Source of the DNA: Earliella scabrosa
Lineage: Eukaryota > Basidiomycota > Agaricomycetes > Polyporales > Polyporaceae
Direction of reading: 5' to 3'
Assembly: GCA_022605405.1 (NCBI GenBank)
Contig: JABYQQ010000002.1
Span: forward strand, 1,178,001-1,242,000
DNA: 64,000 nt
Numbering within the stretch: position 1 is the stretch's first letter; the number at the start of each line of letters is the position of its first letter. Shown here piece after piece: positions 22,451-33,832 of the stretch. The notes below the pieces were generated by a model, which saw only the letters and a list, made by a program, of their open reading frames with translations, searched no databases and was not told the origin of the DNA. The translations under genes were made by a program, and so were the position numbers.

Positions 22451-25318
22451 CTAGTCATCACCGCCATTCGAGCTAGCAACATCGCTGCTGCCGTCGTCTG
22501 CTCGGTCCTCGCGCGCGTCTCCTGGTTCACTTTTTCCGCCGTCCCCGCCCGAGCTCGACGTTGGACCCGCACCACTGGAATTCGCGCTCGCATTTGAGGC
22601 AGCAACAAAGCCAGATAGAGCACCGCTTGTCCCGCTGCCATTCTTTGCTTGCGCTGCCTTCCATGCGTGTGCCATCTGCAGGAACTTGAACGATGTTGGG
22701 TTCGACTCGCGCTCGTCGTCTGCAAACACGATATCCCAGTCTGCAGGGAGCGATCGCTGAGAATCTGTGTCCCGAGTGACAAGCCAATCAGAACACACCT
22801 TCGACAGTCTGCCCCGTCTCCTTGTCCACGATCCGCCGTTTGCTCGTGATTGGCATCATGCCTTGCACCTTGACCACGTCTTCCGCCGCACCGTATTTCT
22901 CCTCGAACGCCTTCCAAATCTCAAGCAAGACAACACGCTGTGATAAAACCTCAATGTGTCAGCAAGTCGCCATACCATGAGCTTCTGACCATTACGTACC
23001 TCGTGCTTCAGTCCCTTGCTCTTGAGATCCTTGTATCCGCGTTCAAACACCTGCCGCGCGCGCACAGGGTCACCCTCGACCATTGGGACTTCCTCCTCGT
23101 CCTCGTCCTCCGCTTCTTCGCGCATCGCTCTTGGTACAGGGATAGGCTCCGCCTCAAACGTTGCATACGAGATCCAGACCTTGACGTGCCCGCTGAGCTG
23201 AACAAGGCGCTCGTATAACGCACGAGCCTTCTCGCGCTCGCCCTCCTCGGTCTCGAAGTCGATGTACGCCTTCCACAGCAGCTCGGGCATTGACAGCGCC
23301 GTCTGCGAGATCCCCAGCTCATAGATCGCCCGAACACGGGCAAAATCTTCAAGCTGAGTCTCGAGCTCTGCGTATTTGATCCACGCCGCGGAGTTCGTTG
23401 GGTCGTACTAGGAGACCAGTGAGCAGACGCAGAGTTGACATGCATCGTTCGGGGACGAACCTCGATATACTTTTCGTACAATGTTCGCACACGATCGAAT
23501 TCGCGGAGCTATATCGCCATGTTAGCGCTCCCAGAACACGCCTCCAAAGTCAGACAGATAAGACGTACATCGAACTCCAGCTGAATGTATCCCTTGAACA
23601 GTGCCTCCTTTGGACACATTCCAATCGCTGCCCCTAAGATCTTCCGAGCGGCAGTTAGCTGCAACTGCCGAACCTCGAACCGCGCGAACGTAATCCAGAG
23701 CTTCGCAAAGGTGAATTGCTTGTGTGGAACGACCCGAATCGCGGTCTCATAGATCTGCCTGGCGCGTTCATAGTCCTGTTGGCATGCAGAGAAGCATTAA
23801 CAACCTCGGACCGCAGACAACGGTAAGCACATCGAGTACCACGTACCTTTGTCTCGGTCTCTTCGAACAGCGCGTAGAACAGCCACAAGAAGATATACCT
23901 CCTCCAATGTCGCTTCTCGCCTCCTGGGGGAACTTGTGCCACCGCCCTCTCGTACACCTCCCGCACCCTATTCGTTGCACGCTCCTCTTCTTCAGATGTC
24001 GCACCTTCCTCCCGCAACTCCCGCAGGGCGCCCTCCTCCAACCGTGCGTAGTCGAACCATACGTCGTAATTGCGCCCGTCATGCTGTAGCTCCTCCTCAT
24101 ACTGTATCCTCCGCTTCCCCAGAACGGTGGACTCGAGGGTCGTCCGCGTCCCATGCTGCTTCTCGAACTTGGTGTACGCCGCGTACAGCGCAGCAGATTT
24201 TGATCTTGGGAGGCGGGAGAGAGCGAACTATGCGGTTGAGAGTATATAAGGGAATCTGAGAGGACGACACAGATTTGCGAGGTGACATACCTTGTAGATG
24301 ACTCTCGCGCGCTCATACTCCTTCAGCCTCGTCTCCATCTTGGCAAACGCATTGAACACCGCCTGGGCCTTCTCAATCTGCTCCTCGTCGTCCCCAAAGA
24401 ACTCGAGCGCAGTCTGGAACACCTCTCGTGCCTTGTCCAGCCTCCCTCTTTCCTCCTCAAACTTGCCCCACTTTACCCACACCCTCGGCTCCGGCCTCAC
24501 TGCAACCCATCGCTCATAGATAGCACTCGCGCGGTCCAACTCCTGGTATCGCTGCTCGAGCTTGATGTACGCCTGCCATGCCTTGTCGTCTGGCTCCCAC
24601 TGCATCCAGCGCTCAAAGACCTGACGAGCTCCGGGAACGTTCTGGAGGAGTTCTTCGAGGTACACGTACTTGTACCACAGCTGGTCGACGCGGGGAAGGA
24701 GGGTGACGGCGCGGTCGAAAAGGTTGCGGGCATGCTGGACGTTGCGGCCTTTGAGCTCCACCTCTGTGTATGATAGCCATAGCTGCACGCTGCGAGGATC
24801 GACGTCGAGTGCGCGCTCGAAGACCGAGCGTGAGCGATCGTATTCGCCCTGACTTGCCTAGAGGATGGTGTGAGGAACGGAGGCGGAGGTGTAGGGGGCA
24901 ATGGGGAGAGATACATACCTCCCAGTTGGCGTATTGGAGCCATTCCTTGCTGTTGGACCATGTCAGGAGACGAAACGGAGTAAGATATGAATATGGGGAT
25001 ACGTACATGCTTGACCTTGTCTGCCGGATCCGCTTCTCAAACTCCTCTCGCTTCCGGCCACGGTATTCATGAAGCTCCTCGAAGTCTTCGACGCGTTGTT
25101 TTGGAGCACGGAACTGCGACTCCTGCCGTTCTTGAGCCTGGAGTGGGATCAGCGGGACGCCTTGTCGAGGTCAAGGAATAGCGTACATCTCGGAGGAGCT
25201 GTTCGGCAGTGACCTGGATGGCCGCTGGTGCGCGGTTTTTGATTCTGTGCGCGACGATGAGAATGAAGTCGAGGCTCGGACGACTGCGAGCGTACCTCGG
25301 GGCTCTGCCGTCTTGCAT
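22451..25318 (-). CDS. CLF1: Pre-mRNA splicing factor Clf1/Crooked neck (HAT repeats)
   Basis: Scaffold protein of the Prp19-associated complex, needed for spliceosome activation. A tiny first exon (MQDGRAPR) splices in frame to [18 protein letters not shown] and then to [22 protein letters not shown], the conserved N-terminus of the family, which fixes the start at 25318. The body is a chain of HAT repeats of about 34 residues, for example [33 protein letters not shown] and [21 protein letters not shown]. The C-terminus is acidic, Ser/Gly-rich and disordered ([20 protein letters not shown]), ending at 22451. At least eight introns interrupt it. I estimate about 750 residues, normal for the family. 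It is divergent from AUR1 and heads in the same direction as DBP9. Confidence 0.95.
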
Positions 25319-25831
25319 CGCTGGGCGGCACTGTGAGGGTCGATGGTCGAGGTCAAGTGGCGGTCACCGCTCCGTCGCGTCTCTTGCGCGCGACACCCGC
25401 GCCCTGCAAGACGCCCGCGGCGACCCCTTGCCTCTGCTCAGCAACTGCTCAGCCTCCAGCTCCGCTCTCACTGGTCTCAGAGTCAGAGCTGCTCATCACG
25501 TCGAGCAGTCTGCTCATCGTCTGCCGCGATCTCTTTGCCCTCTCTTCCCGCCTCGTCAGCGACGCGTCTACCACCTGGCGAGCTTGACCTTCCGGACAGT
25601 GTCGGTCTTTTGGATACGAGGCAGTTTGGTGGACAGTCAGTCACCTCTTCAAGGTACGCGTCGACTCCGTCCGGGTGCTCAACGGTTGTATAGTTCTTCT
25701 GCCAATCTCTCGCAAGAGTAATTGGATGACTGGGTCTGGTCATTTGTTCTGGCGTGTCCCCTTGCACGCACGCATACCAGTCATGTTCGTTATGTGCAGC
25801 TGTCACTCACATGGTCTTCTTCTAGTTCACA
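25319..25831. promoter_or_regulatory. Divergent upstream region CLF1 / AUR1
   Basis: A 513-bp region separates two divergent start codons and must contain both promoters. It is GC-rich with pyrimidine tracts near the AUR1 side. I see no clear TATA box. Open frames here are fortuitous. Confidence 0.55.
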
Positions 25832-27229
25832 ATGTCGACGCGAGCCGCCATGCACCCCCTACGGCGGACCGGCGCAGCACTCGTGGCAGCCGTCGGACGT
25901 TTAGACAAGTCTCTGTCCCCAAGAGACACCATCAACCGACTCCGACAGCACAACTTCATCCTCGCTGACTCGGCCTATCTCTTCCACATCGCCCTCGCCA
26001 CATTCTGGATATATATTATGGAGGTCCCTGGTTTTCCACTCAAGCTCCTCATACCCATACTCTACATCATCGCACTCCTCGTGCCGTTCACGTCCCAGTT
26101 CTTCGTCCCAGCGAGCCCCATCTTTCTCTACCTCCTCAGCTTCTACTCCTCAAAGTTCATCCCCAAGGAATACCGCCCCACTCCTTCCGTCGTCCTCCTC
26201 CCAACTCTCGAGTCGGTACTCTACGGCGCCAACGTCTCCGACATCCTCACCCGCTTTACCCATCCAATCCTCGACATCATCGCTTGGGTCCCGTATGGTG
26301 TCGGGCACTATGTCATTCCATTCATCGTCGCTGCCTTCCTTTGGCTCTTCCGACCCAAGGAATCATTGCATTATTGGGCTCGCGCCTTTGGATTCATGAA
26401 CCTGACCGGTGTCCTCATCCAGATCGTCTTCCCTTGCGCTGCACCATGGTACGAGCTCATCTACGGGCTCACGCCTGCAGACTACTCCATTCGCGGCTCT
26501 CCCGGGGGTCTCGCCCGGATCGACCGGCTCTTCCACTCGAGCGGCTACACAACCGCCTTCTCCAACTCCCCCCTTGTCTTCGGCGCCTTCCCCTCGCTGC
26601 ACGCAGCATCCGCCACGATGGAGGCTCTCTTCGTGTCACACTTCTTCCCCCACACGACAAAGTGGGTGTTTGGCTACGCCGCAGTTCTTTATTGGGCGAC
26701 GATGTACCTCACACACCACTACCTCGTCGATGTCGTCGGCGGCTCCTGCCTCGCCGTCGCGTTCTTCTATCTCATGATGCCAGAGGAGCTCAAGAGTACC
26801 GCTGCCGCGACGTCTCCGCCGGGCGGCCTCGGCGCTGCCACGTACCGATCCAAGTACGAGATTTACGACCTTGAGGAGCCTCGCGGGCGCGGACGTGGCG
26901 GCAGAGGAAACGGCGCCATCATGCGCGACGCGGAGGCATTCGACCTCGAAGAGCTCTCAGACAGAGAGTCGGACTCGGAGATGGACATCACGTACCGTTC
27001 GCCGGTCGTGCCCGACGGGCCTGCATCCGCCGTGCCACTGGTCAAGTCAGGCGGGCGCGCGTCGCCCACGAAGAAGAACCACCGACACACGGCGAGCATT
27101 GCCAGCCTCATCCGGTCGGAGGACAGAGGCGAGGAGGGGTGGAGCCCCATTGGGGGCTCGTTCGCATTTCCGCCGACGCCGACTAGGGCGCAGGCGTTTG
27201 AAGAAGGGAAGAGTCCGCGGGCTGTGTAG
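25832..27229 (+). CDS. AUR1: Inositol phosphorylceramide synthase catalytic subunit (Aur1)
   Basis: Golgi membrane enzyme transferring phosphoinositol from phosphatidylinositol to ceramide, the fungal-specific step of complex sphingolipid synthesis and the known target of aureobasidin A. The 465-residue single-exon protein has several hydrophobic helices (LFHIALATFWIYIMEV, LLIPILYIIALLVPF, VIPFIVAAFLWLF and others). It carries the PAP2-type catalytic motifs GAFPSLHAASA (about residue 250) and THHYLVDVVGG (about residue 294), with the expected histidines and aspartate. The C-terminal 140 residues are hydrophilic with RGRGRGG and acidic stretches and a serine-rich end, probably a cytosolic tail. 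The first ATG of the frame is used; MSTRAAMH has a second possible start six codons on. The lack of introns is unusual here. Confidence 0.95.
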   Translation: MSTRAAMHPLRRTGAALVAAVGRLDKSLSPRDTINRLRQHNFILADSAYLFHIALATFWIYIMEVPGFPLKLLIPILYIIALLVPFTSQFFVPASPIFLYLLSFYSSKFIPKEYRPTPSVVLLPTLESVLYGANVSDILTRFTHPILDIIAWVPYGVGHYVIPFIVAAFLWLFRPKESLHYWARAFGFMNLTGVLIQIVFPCAAPWYELIYGLTPADYSIRGSPGGLARIDRLFHSSGYTTAFSNSPLVFGAFPSLHAASATMEALFVSHFFPHTTKWVFGYAAVLYWATMYLTHHYLVDVVGGSCLAVAFFYLMMPEELKSTAAATSPPGGLGAATYRSKYEIYDLEEPRGRGRGGRGNGAIMRDAEAFDLEELSDRESDSEMDITYRSPVVPDGPASAVPLVKSGGRASPTKKNHRHTASIASLIRSEDRGEEGWSPIGGSFAFPPTPTRAQAFEEGKSPRAV

Positions 27230-27449
27230 GGTTATTAGTGCCACGTCATGTTGAGCTCATAGACCATATTAACAAAGTTCTATGTTCGCGCCAGCTCCAC
27301 ACTCTGATTGCTTTCGACCTTTCTGCATAGCTAGGCTACAGCGGCTACTTTACACATTCTGTGGTACAACATCGCTATCGCTGCACATTCTGATAGTCTA
27401 CGGCGCGTTGCAATCCGACGGCTGCGCCCCGCGCGGGCACGCGGACAGA
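27230..27449. other. Convergent 3' intergenic region AUR1 / RLI1
   Basis: A 220-bp interval between two converging stop codons, expected to carry both polyadenylation regions. No distinct signal is certain. Confidence 0.5.
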
Positions 27450-29759
27450 TCACTCCTCGAGGAAGAAGTAGTTGCCGGACGCTGGCAAAGTTGGTTAGAC
27501 GTGAGTATGATGGGACAATTGAAACGAGAGATGCGACCTACCCTTCTGCTCGCGATCCTTCACACTGTGCTTCTTGTTCACTCGTGGGCGGTAGTTGGTC
27601 GGGTCGCGCCGGAAGGTGATCTCGAGAGAGGCGAGGAACTTGTTCATGCCGGTCAGGAGGGACTGTGGCCTGGTAGGAGGTACAGTCAGTGAGAGGCGAC
27701 GTGATGAAGGGACAGGTGACGAAGAGAGACGAAGTGAGTACTTACGGGGTGGCGGTGGCGGATACTGCAGGCTTGCCCTCGAACACGATAACCCGGTCGG
27801 CAAGATAGGTGGCCATGATGAAGTCGTGCTCAATGATGAACGCCGTCTTCTTTGCGTGGAGGATGAACCTGTGCAGTGAATTGACCGTCGAATTCAAACT
27901 CGATTCTCGACTACACGATTCAGGGAGGGGCGTACCGCTTGATGACCTTGCTTGCAATGATACGCTGTTCGGAATCAAGGAAGCTGTTGAAGTGGTGAGT
28001 GCGGAGCTGGCGGCACAAGATGAAACCAACGTACGAGCTGGGCTCATCAATGAGGTAGACGGAGACGTTCGGCTTGCCCAGCGCAAGCACGATAGCGACG
28101 CGCTGAAGTTCTCCTCCGGAAAGCGTTTTGACATCCTGGTCCAAGATGGGCTCCAGATTCATCGGTTTGATGACGTCCGTGTTGAACTGGGGGTGCATGA
28201 ACGCGGCCTTGATGCGCTTGAGGAGGAGCATGCGCACAGTGCCCGGGAAGCTCGGCGAGATTGTCTGCGGCTTGAGCGAGACGGAGAGCGTCTGCTTGTC
28301 GGTCTCCTCGTCGGGCGTGTCACCTGCAAGGAGCTTGACGAACGTCGTTTTGCCCGTGCCGTTCTCGCCGAGCATGACGATGATCTCCGAGTCGGTGAAC
28401 GATCCGCTCTCGACCGTGAGCTTGAAACCGCCGAGGGTCTTCGTCATGGATGGGTATGAGTAGTGCCTAGTCTTGTCGATGATCAACTCCTCGGCCGTCT
28501 CTACCATCTTGAAGGACAACGACTCCTCGCGGAACCGCAGATTCTCGGTTGGAATGAAACCGTCCAGGAAGATGTTGATGCCTATTGCATAGTCAGAAGG
28601 GGGCAGATGGGGCATGTGGATACCACGCACCTTCCCGGACAGAGTATGGCATAGTCACAACACCATACATCGAGGGCTTGCCATATAGACAGCAGACGAA
28701 GTCGGAGAGGTAGTCAAGAACCGATAGATCGTGCTCAACAGCGATGACGTAGTTCTTGGGGGTGAGTAGATCGCGGATAACCTCGGCGGCCTTGAGGCGT
28801 TGCTTGATGTCAAGGTAACTTGAAGGCTCGTCGAACATGTATACGTCCGCGCGCTGGATGCACGACATGGCGATCGCGAATCGTTGGAGCTCACCTCCAG
28901 AGAGCTGACCGACCTCACGGGTGAGAACCTCGTTGAGTTCGAGCTCATCGCACATCCTCTGCTTGTTGTCGAGCTCGAGCTTACCGTCGAGCATCTGGGA
29001 AACCGACATGGTGCCCTTGACGGCGCGGGGTATGTGGTCTACATATTGGGGCTTGATGAGAGCCTTGAGGTTGTCTTCGAGAACCTTGGTGAAGTAGTTC
29101 TGAAGCTCGGAACCGCGGAAGTACTTGAGGATTTCCTGCCAGTCCGGGGGATCCTGTGGGATGATCAGGGATCGGGCCCGGACTTTGACGAGGAGAGACG
29201 GACATCATAACGACCGAGATTGGGTTTGAGCTTGCCTGCAAGAATTTTCAGGGCGGTACTCTTGCCGATACCGTTTGTGCCGACAAGACCAAGGACTTGA
29301 CCTGGCCGTGGTGTGGGTAGACGATGTAGCTTGAAGGCATTGGCGGTGTATCGATGTGTTACCTCAGAATCGAGGTTTGTGGGGAGGTTGATGATGGCGA
29401 TGGCTTCGAAGGGACATCTTGTGCATGATGAGAGACGAGGAGAGGTCCGACCGAAAGGAGTGCTCACTTTTTGACGCATATACCACACCCAATGCACAGG
29501 AACTCGGAAATGAAGGCAATCTTGTCTGTGGGCTTGACTTCGATGCACAGCTTGCCTGTCCGCGTGTGTATGAGCCAGTGAATGTTGTGAAGGAGGAGAC
29601 GATGTACCCATCTTGACCACGGGGCATGACTGGAGAGCGGGTGAGCCGTCAGCGTCGGATGGAGAAGAGAATGCGTACCTTTTTGCACTCTTGGGCACAT
29701 CGTTTGGGTTTGCATCGATTTGAATCGACGATCGCGACTCGAGTGATCTTGTCTGCCAT
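27450..29759 (-). CDS. RLI1: ABCE1/Rli1 ribosome-recycling iron-sulfur ATPase
   Basis: Cytosolic twin-ATPase that splits ribosomes after termination and works in initiation and ribosome export. The start [21 protein letters not shown] gives the first cysteines of the N-terminal 4Fe-4S domain. Later exons complete it with [22 protein letters not shown]. The first ABC domain has GTNGIGKST (Walker A), [11 protein letters not shown] (signature) and [12 protein letters not shown]. The second has [24 protein letters not shown] and LIDEPSS split by an intron before LDSEQR. The C-terminus ends with [14 protein letters not shown] and NYFFLEE. At least seven short introns interrupt it. The assembled length is close to the usual 600 residues. 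All catalytic motifs look intact. Confidence 0.97.
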
Positions 29760-30439
29760 CGTCGCCGCACGCGAGACTGAGGTAGCAAATGGACGAGCGT
29801 GCAGAGGACGAGAGCTGGACGAGAGCAAGAGGAGAGGACCCGAGTCTTTGAGAGGACTCGGAGTGCACGCGCCGTGCCGAAACGCGAAATTTGGAATCAC
29901 GTGACCTCCCAATCCGCTCATCGCGATTGGCTGAGGCTCTCGTCTTAACCACGAACTCAACCCGCTCTTTAGCTGGCGGCTGTATTGGTCTGTCTTCAGC
30001 CCCTTTTTATCTTCGTTCCATGTTCAAAGCATAACCTGGGGGGTTTTAGGCCTCAGATCTCACCACTGCCTCACAGGTGAATTCAACCCGAAGTCCAGCA
30101 AGCTTATAAACCTCAGGGGCATCGGGCCATGTACTACTAACCCATCGTTACGTCTGGGTTACATCAATATCGTGACTAAGTTCGAATGCGTCTCCCATGT
30201 GTCGCCGCGTCACACTATGGATGCATGCTGGATACATGCGGCATTCAGAATGTATCCAGGATGTAACGCAAAAACTTGAGACATTTTGGTTCCCTCCAAC
30301 ATATATGACGTCTAGGCGCCTAAATACATCGCATCCACATTTGGACCTTAAACACGATGTGATCAGAGTGTAACCGATAGTTACATCGAGTCATGCCGCC
30401 GGTGTTACGGTCATTCCGATGTACTAAGTATGAGAAGAG
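29760..30439. other. Intergenic region upstream of RLI1
   Basis: The first 250 bp should hold the RLI1 promoter. The rest contains a short inverted repeat (GGATACAT/ATGTATCC near 30230-30256), several GTTACATC-like words, and a palindromic TAGGCGCCTA at 30313-30322. It may include a small unclassified repeat. No gene is seen. Confidence 0.45.
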
Positions 30440-31729
30440 TTATCTCTGCAGGCCTAACACGCTGCGACCTAACGCCTCGACATCCCGCTGTATGACCGCA
30501 GTCACTGCGCTCCTCACTCTCGCAATCTCCGCCGCGCTTTCAGGCAGCACCTCGGCCTGCATGACGTGAGATAAGGTGGCCCCTAGCCACCCATGCTGCG
30601 TGACATCGCCACTGATCTCTTCTTCTAGACTCCGAGATGGCGAGGCGGGAACACCGAGGGGGCTATGTGGCAGATCCGGCATCCGTCGCTGTTGAACCAG
30701 CATAGCCAGCGTGTCTTGGATGTCCTGTGCGGGAACTGGCTTGCCAAATGTCACGCTAAGAGCGGCACCAGGACGCGGTAGAAACTTGTAGGGAAACGGT
30801 CGCCCCTCGGGCATGAGCTTGTCGAACCCTATGCCAGCGATGATGATAAGCGCATGGTAGCAACACGTAATTCAAGTAGACTGACCGGTCAACCACATTG
30901 GAATAATAACGGGGGCCTTTTCGGCCTCCATTATGATCCGTCCACTGTCACGACGTCAGCATAACATTAGTAGGGCGCAACAGGATGCAACACGCACACT
31001 CCCCACTTGAACCTCAATAGACGACCAGCGTTGGGGCTCTCCTTGTTACCGGAGTCCGGATTGACCTTGCCTTCGCCGAAGAGATGTATCTAGTCGTGCC
31101 TTCGATCATAAAGTGCGGCTTGACAAGATTCAGAAAGCCACAAACCCATTCCCCCCGGTTCAGCTTCTCGATGGCGGTGTCTATGGCGGGCTGGAAGATC
31201 CCGTTTCCGCGGAAGGTCTCTATGACTTGACCATATCGGAAGAAGGTGGAAAACACACTATCTGACGAGCGCGAGCAGCCCGCTCATTATGAGCACACGT
31301 GTGAGAGGTAGGGGCGCAACGGGAATGACGCGACGTACGGATTTGTGAACATGATGTCCGAGGCCCCGAGCGTCCACCGCGTCATACGCGAGTCTCGGTA
31401 GAAGCGGGACGGTAGCACTCCCCAAACAACAGGGTCATCTAGTCTTGTTCTATCGTTACATAGACGTCGGACAGTCCAGCAAGGAGGGTGCTCACGTAGA
31501 TATATGATTCGACACTGTCGTCGGAGCTCAATGATACAGGTTGGCGTACCCAGCGTGGCGGCAACTCACTGGTTATAACGCCCCGGCCCTTCCTCCGCTC
31601 ATCATCCTCCAGCGCGTGCAGGAGATTGTCGAGGCCGTTCACGGTCACAGAGGAACAAAAACCGATGTTCAAGAGGGCTTTACTGAACAGCCCGACGGCG
31701 CTCACAGTGGCCTTTGAGAGAACGCCCAT
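30440..31729 (-). CDS. TAZ1: Tafazzin-like cardiolipin transacylase
   Basis: Mitochondrial-membrane acyltransferase that remodels cardiolipin. The probable start is MGVLSKATVSAVGLF, followed by SVTVNGLDNLLHAL. The catalytic HX4D motif (NHISTLDDP) is assembled by splicing a 19-nt microexon at 31496-31514 between introns of 55 nt (31515-31569) and 52 nt (31444-31495). Downstream exons give WGVLP, RWTLGASDIMFTN, FRYGQVIETFRGNGIFQ, HLFGEGKVN and FKWGVGRIIMEAEKAPVIIPMW, all typical of the family. The last exon encodes YKFLPRPGAALSVTFGKPVP and ends at 30440. A further upstream exon cannot be excluded, because the frame is open before the chosen ATG. It is divergent from OTC across about 300 bp. Confidence 0.92.
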
Positions 31730-32030
31730 GCGCAGGGCAGCGGTCTGGCCGTCAAAGAGCAGGTAGCGTATCCGAGATGGACGAGGGGAATATGTGCACT
31801 GGGGTTGCTGGACGATGTGGACACTGCCAGACTGACACGGAGGACACGGTGAGCGTCTATGTACATAAGGTTAGGGTCAGGCTTCTCGACGCGACGCGAC
31901 TGGATCGCCTGCTGAGACTCACTCTGACTCCAGCATCCTCTGGACTCTCAAAGCGGAGCAGCTGGCCTGCCAGACATCTTCAGGACCTACCCTCCGAAGG
32001 CTTACCCTTGCAGTCGCCAACATCCTCGCC
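31730..32030. promoter_or_regulatory. Divergent upstream region tafazzin / OTC
   Basis: A 301-bp region between two divergent starts. In the OTC frame it is open from 31875 (after a TAG at 31872-31874) but contains no ATG there. No obvious TATA box. Confidence 0.5.
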
Positions 32031-33369
32031 ATGTCGTCCGTCACATCAAAGGTCCCGCACCTGATGACTCTGGCCGACCTCAGTCCCGGTCAAATCCAGC
32101 GCATCCTTGCGCATTCCTACCACCTCAAGCGCACTTCGCTGCCGTGGCTCGCCCCACAAGTCCGCTTGGGCAATGGCAAGATGTCGACGGCCAAGCTGCG
32201 CATGCCTTCGCAGTCCCTGTTCAACAAGTCTATCGCCCTTCTTTTCTCGAAGAGGAGCACTCGGACGCGTCTTTCCGCGGAGACCGCCGCGCTCTTGCTG
32301 GGCGGACAGACCCTGTTCCTGGGCAAGGAGGACATACAACTGGGCGTGAACGAGACCGTGCGCGATTCGGCGCGTGTCATCGGAGGGATGTGTCAGGGTA
32401 TCTTTGCTCGTGTCGGAGCACACGAAGAAATCGAGGTGCGTCTCCGTCTACCTCTCTATTCCTACGCCACTCATGGACTTGTCCGTCTCAGGAACTCGCG
32501 CGGTACTCTCCTGTCCCAGTCTTGAATGCGCTCTCTTCACTCTGGCACCCCACGCAAGTGCTTGCGGACCTCATGACCCTGCACGAGCATGCCTACCTCT
32601 TCGACTCGTCCATCTCTCCCCCGCGCCTCGAAAAGGAGCAGTACACACAGCGACACCGCGAACTACAGTCCGTGCGCCCCCTTACGGTGGCGTACGTTGG
32701 TGACTCGGCAAACGTGCTCCATGACATGCTTGTCACATACCCACGGTTAGGACACAAGTTGCGCGTCGCGTGTCCAGAAAACGACAAGTATCGACCACCG
32801 AAAGCTGTTTGGGATCGAGTCGTAGAACTGAAGTGTGACAATGACATCCTGTTGACGAAGGATCCTCGGGAGGCCGTGCATGGCGCGGACCTGGTGGTCA
32901 CAGACACCTGGTAAGCGGGTCAGAGTTGGATCCATACGTGTCGAGTGCTGAGGAGACGCAGGATATCGATGGGCCAAGAGGCAGAGAAGGAGCAGCGACT
33001 GAAGGACTTCCAGGGCTACCAGGTAACCGAACAGTTGTGCCGGGAGGGCGGAGCGAATCCGGACTGGAAGTTCATGCACTGCCTGCCACGAAAACAGGAC
33101 GAGGTAGACGACGAGGTGCGTCCGCTGCTCCGTTCCGCGCCATTGAGATAGGCTGATCCGACATGTGCTCACGCGTGCTTCTCAGGTGTTCTACGGGCCG
33201 CGGTCGCTGGTCTTCCAGGAGTCTGACAACCGGAAGTGGACAATCATGGCGATGTTCGAGTAAGTCTCTCACCGCGTCCCGATATGAGCAGGGCTGATCT
33301 GACGGGTCGAACAGTCTCTTGTTCGGGAAGTGGAATCTCATGGACCGCGACCTGGAGACGACGGAGTAA
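32031..33369 (+). CDS. Ornithine carbamoyltransferase
   Basis: Makes citrulline from ornithine and carbamoyl phosphate in arginine biosynthesis. Exons: 32031-32435, 32492-32910, 32962-33115, 33186-33259, 33315-33369, all with GT-AG borders that keep the frame. The carbamoyl-phosphate site is [11 protein letters not shown], followed by [10 protein letters not shown]. The ornithine side has SMGQEAE and the catalytic-cysteine motif HCLP, and the end reads [11 protein letters not shown]. Length (about 369 residues) is normal. The start is the first in-frame ATG. Most fungal enzymes are mitochondrial, but this N-terminus ([17 protein letters not shown]) is a weak targeting signal, so an upstream exon or cytosolic location is possible. 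The gene is equivalent to yeast ARG3 and other fungal argB/arg-12. Confidence 0.96.
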
Positions 33370-33832
33370 TGCTCGGAGGCAGGGCCGCAGAGGGTGTTTC
33401 GGAGGAGATATCGGGGGCGGAAGAAGAGGCCGAGGCACGTTCGAGTAGACACAACGGGGCTGCGGGTGTCCATAGCGTAATCCGCGGAATAATGCTGGCA
33501 ACGACGATCTCTGGCGGCTGGCCGTGCTGAGCGTGCTCTGGATTGCGCAGATCGTCGCGGCCGAGGAGGGCTATGTCGGGCTGGAATGTCGGAGGAGGGC
33601 TGCCATATGCGGCTAGGGCGGGCCGCTGAGAGTCGAGGAGGACGATGACGTCCTCGGGCTTGGTTCGAGAAATTGCGACCCTGGATCTCCCGGTCCCTGC
33701 TCCCTCTGCTCCATTTCCCCACCGCCATCTCCCCATCCTTCCCCGCTCGCCCCGCCCAATCTTTCTTCTCGCCACCTACCATCTCCGCCCCGCGACGACC
33801 ACACCGCGCCCGCTCACGACCCTCGACATACC
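33370..33832. other. Intergenic region OTC - glycogen synthase
   Basis: This holds the OTC 3' end and the glycogen synthase promoter. A pyrimidine-rich stretch (about 33695-33830) precedes the start codon, as is common in basidiomycete promoters. Open frames here are not supported. Confidence 0.55.

Noticed and set aside
25209..25721. 170-codon + frame over the CLF1 start
   Set aside because: It overlaps the well-supported CLF1 N-terminal exons on the other strand and has no family match.
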